Shown here in pieces: positions 6,689 through 7,857 of a stretch of DNA of 7,857 nucleotides (within the stretch, counting starts at the first letter, position 1; every line of letters starts with the position of its first letter). Under the pieces are notes generated by a model. It searched no databases and was not told where the DNA came from. It saw nothing but the letters and a program-made list of their open reading frames with translations. The stretch is from 40CM-2-70-7 sp035279865 (GTDB lineage Bacteria; Gemmatimonadota; Gemmatimonadetes; Gemmatimonadales; GWC2-71-9), in assembly GCA_035279865.1 (NCBI GenBank), contig DATEGY010000286.1:1-7857 (forward strand), given 5' to 3'. Made by a program: the position numbers and the translations under genes.

Positions 6689-7857
6689 TGCGCCTCGCCG
6701 GCCGCCACGTCGTCCTCGGCGTGTCGGGCGGTATCGCCTGTTATAAAGCTTGCATCCTCGCACGGCGCCTGGTGGAAGACGGCGCCGTGGTGGACGTGGT
6801 GATGACGCAGGCAGCGGCGGAATTCGTCAGGCCGCTCACCTTTGAGGCCCTCACCGGCCGGAAGGTGATCACCAGCCTCTGGGAACCGGGCCGCGCGCTC
6901 GCCCACGTCGATCTCGCCAAGCATCCCGACCTCGTCGTCGTCGCGCCCGCCACCGCGCAGCTTCTGGCGCGGGCCGCGCAGGGGCTCGCCGACGACTTTC
7001 TCACGTCGCTCCTCGTCGCCCGCAGCGCGCCCATCCTCGCGGCACCGGCGATGAACGACGGGATGTACGCCCATCCCGCTACCCAGGCCAATCTCCAGAC
7101 GCTTCGCGACCGCGGCTGGCACTTCGCCGGCCCCGAGGTCGGCGCCCTGGCCGAGGGTCCGAGCGAACGCCCCGGCCGGATGAGCGAGCCAGAGGCGATT
7201 CTGAGCGAGGTGAGGCGGATCCTGGCGCCCGCCGGCCCCTGGCGGGGTCGGCACGTCGTGGTGACGGCCGGACCGACGCGCGAGCACCTGGATCCGGTCC
7301 GGGTCATCACGAACCCGTCGTCCGGACGGATGGGCTATGCCCTGGCCGAGGCGGCGCTGGCCCGCGGAGCGGTGGTGACGCTCGTGGCCGGGCCCACCGA
7401 TCTGGCTCCTCCTTCGGGGGCGACGGTGGTGCGAATAGAATCGACCGACGATCTCCGCCGCGAAGTCCAGCGCGTCCTCGGCGGTGCTTCGGCGCTCTTC
7501 ATGGCCGCCGCACCCGCCGACTTCAAGCCCGCGAAAGTCGAGAAGACCAAGCGGCCGCGGGCGAAAGGCAAGTTGACGCTGGCACTCGCCCCGACGCCGG
7601 ACGTCCTCGCCTCACTCCAGCGGCCGAAAGGCTGTCTGATGGTCGGTTTCGCGCTCGAAACCGGAGACGGGATGACGCACGCCGAGCGGAAGCTCAAGGA
7701 CAAGAAGCTGGACGCGATCGTGCTCAACGATGCCACGGAGCCCGGGGCCGGCTTCGAGGTCAGCACCAACAAGGTGACCATCATTACCAGGGACGGAGAG
7801 GTGCGACCCCTGCCGTTGCTTTCCAAGCGCGAGGTGGCGGAGAAGATCCTCGATGCG
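6688..7857 (+). CDS. coaBC: Bifunctional CoaBC: phosphopantothenoylcysteine synthetase/decarboxylase (3' truncated)
   Basis: CoaB joins 4'-phosphopantothenate to cysteine using CTP. CoaC then decarboxylates the product with FMN, giving 4'-phosphopantetheine for coenzyme A. The frame is open to the right edge (390 codons); full-length family members are about 400 residues, so only a few are missing. CoaC is residues about 1-180: LGVSGGIACYK near the N-terminus, catalytic His73 in AHVDLAKH, VVVAPATA at 83-90 and the substrate motif PAMNDGMY at 120-127 with Asn123. CoaB is about 185-390: TAGPTREHLDPVR, NPSSGRMG with Asn209 (E. coli Asn210), AAAPADF, a Lys-rich EKTKR segment and VGFALET. The notable point is the clasp segment GALAEGPSERPGRM (152-165), where the Cys seen in E. 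coli CoaC (Cys158) is Glu156. The start ATG overlaps the rpoZ stop by one base (TGATG); GGAAAG just upstream is a weak ribosome site. Confidence 0.94.
   Translation, partial: MRLAGRHVVLGVSGGIACYKACILARRLVEDGAVVDVVMTQAAAEFVRPLTFEALTGRKVITSLWEPGRALAHVDLAKHPDLVVVAPATAQLLARAAQGLADDFLTSLLVARSAPILAAPAMNDGMYAHPATQANLQTLRDRGWHFAGPEVGALAEGPSERPGRMSEPEAILSEVRRILAPAGPWRGRHVVVTAGPTREHLDPVRVITNPSSGRMGYALAEAALARGAVVTLVAGPTDLAPPSGATVVRIESTDDLRREVQRVLGGASALFMAAAPADFKPAKVEKTKRPRAKGKLTLALAPTPDVLASLQRPKGCLMVGFALETGDGMTHAERKLKDKKLDAIVLNDATEPGAGFEVSTNKVTIITRDGEVRPLPLLSKREVAEKILDA

Overview
The window is GC-rich bacterial DNA, densely packed with genes and almost entirely coding. It holds mostly housekeeping genes. 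A TonB-plug outer-membrane protein implies a diderm (Gram-negative type) cell. High GC, GTG starts, few strong Shine-Dalgarno sites and this gene neighbourhood would suit Gemmatimonadota or a related phylum. That placement is a guess, because the window contains no rRNA or other taxonomic marker.

Layout, left to right. Positions 1-245 hold the 5' part of a minus-strand gene that leaves the window at its left edge. It encodes a signal peptide followed by a striking His/Cys-rich segment. Positions 246-348 are the divergent intergenic region, with a possible -10 box. From there every gene is on the plus strand. An NADP-type isocitrate dehydrogenase (icd, 349-1566) overlaps a leucyl aminopeptidase (pepA, 1563-3056) through ATGA. 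Next comes a TonB-plug / beta-barrel outer-membrane protein ending at 4900, whose start codon cannot be settled from the sequence. After a 34-base gap there is a tight four-gene run: yicC (4935-5816), gmk (5813-6466), rpoZ (6476-6688) and coaBC (6688 to the right edge, truncated).

The yicC-gmk-rpoZ-coaBC order is a widely conserved bacterial arrangement, often followed by priA. It combines RNA turnover, GMP phosphorylation, an RNA polymerase accessory subunit and coenzyme A synthesis. The icd-pepA pair is metabolic (TCA cycle and peptide breakdown). No terminator-like hairpin was found between any two plus-strand genes, so transcription from icd through coaBC is possible.

I see no mobile element, CRISPR array, tRNA, rRNA or defence system. 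The points most worth a second look are the His/Cys-rich exported protein at the left edge, the loss of the usual catalytic Cys in the CoaC half of coaBC (Glu instead), the missing conventional start codon of the outer-membrane gene, and an atypical lid sequence in the guanylate kinase.
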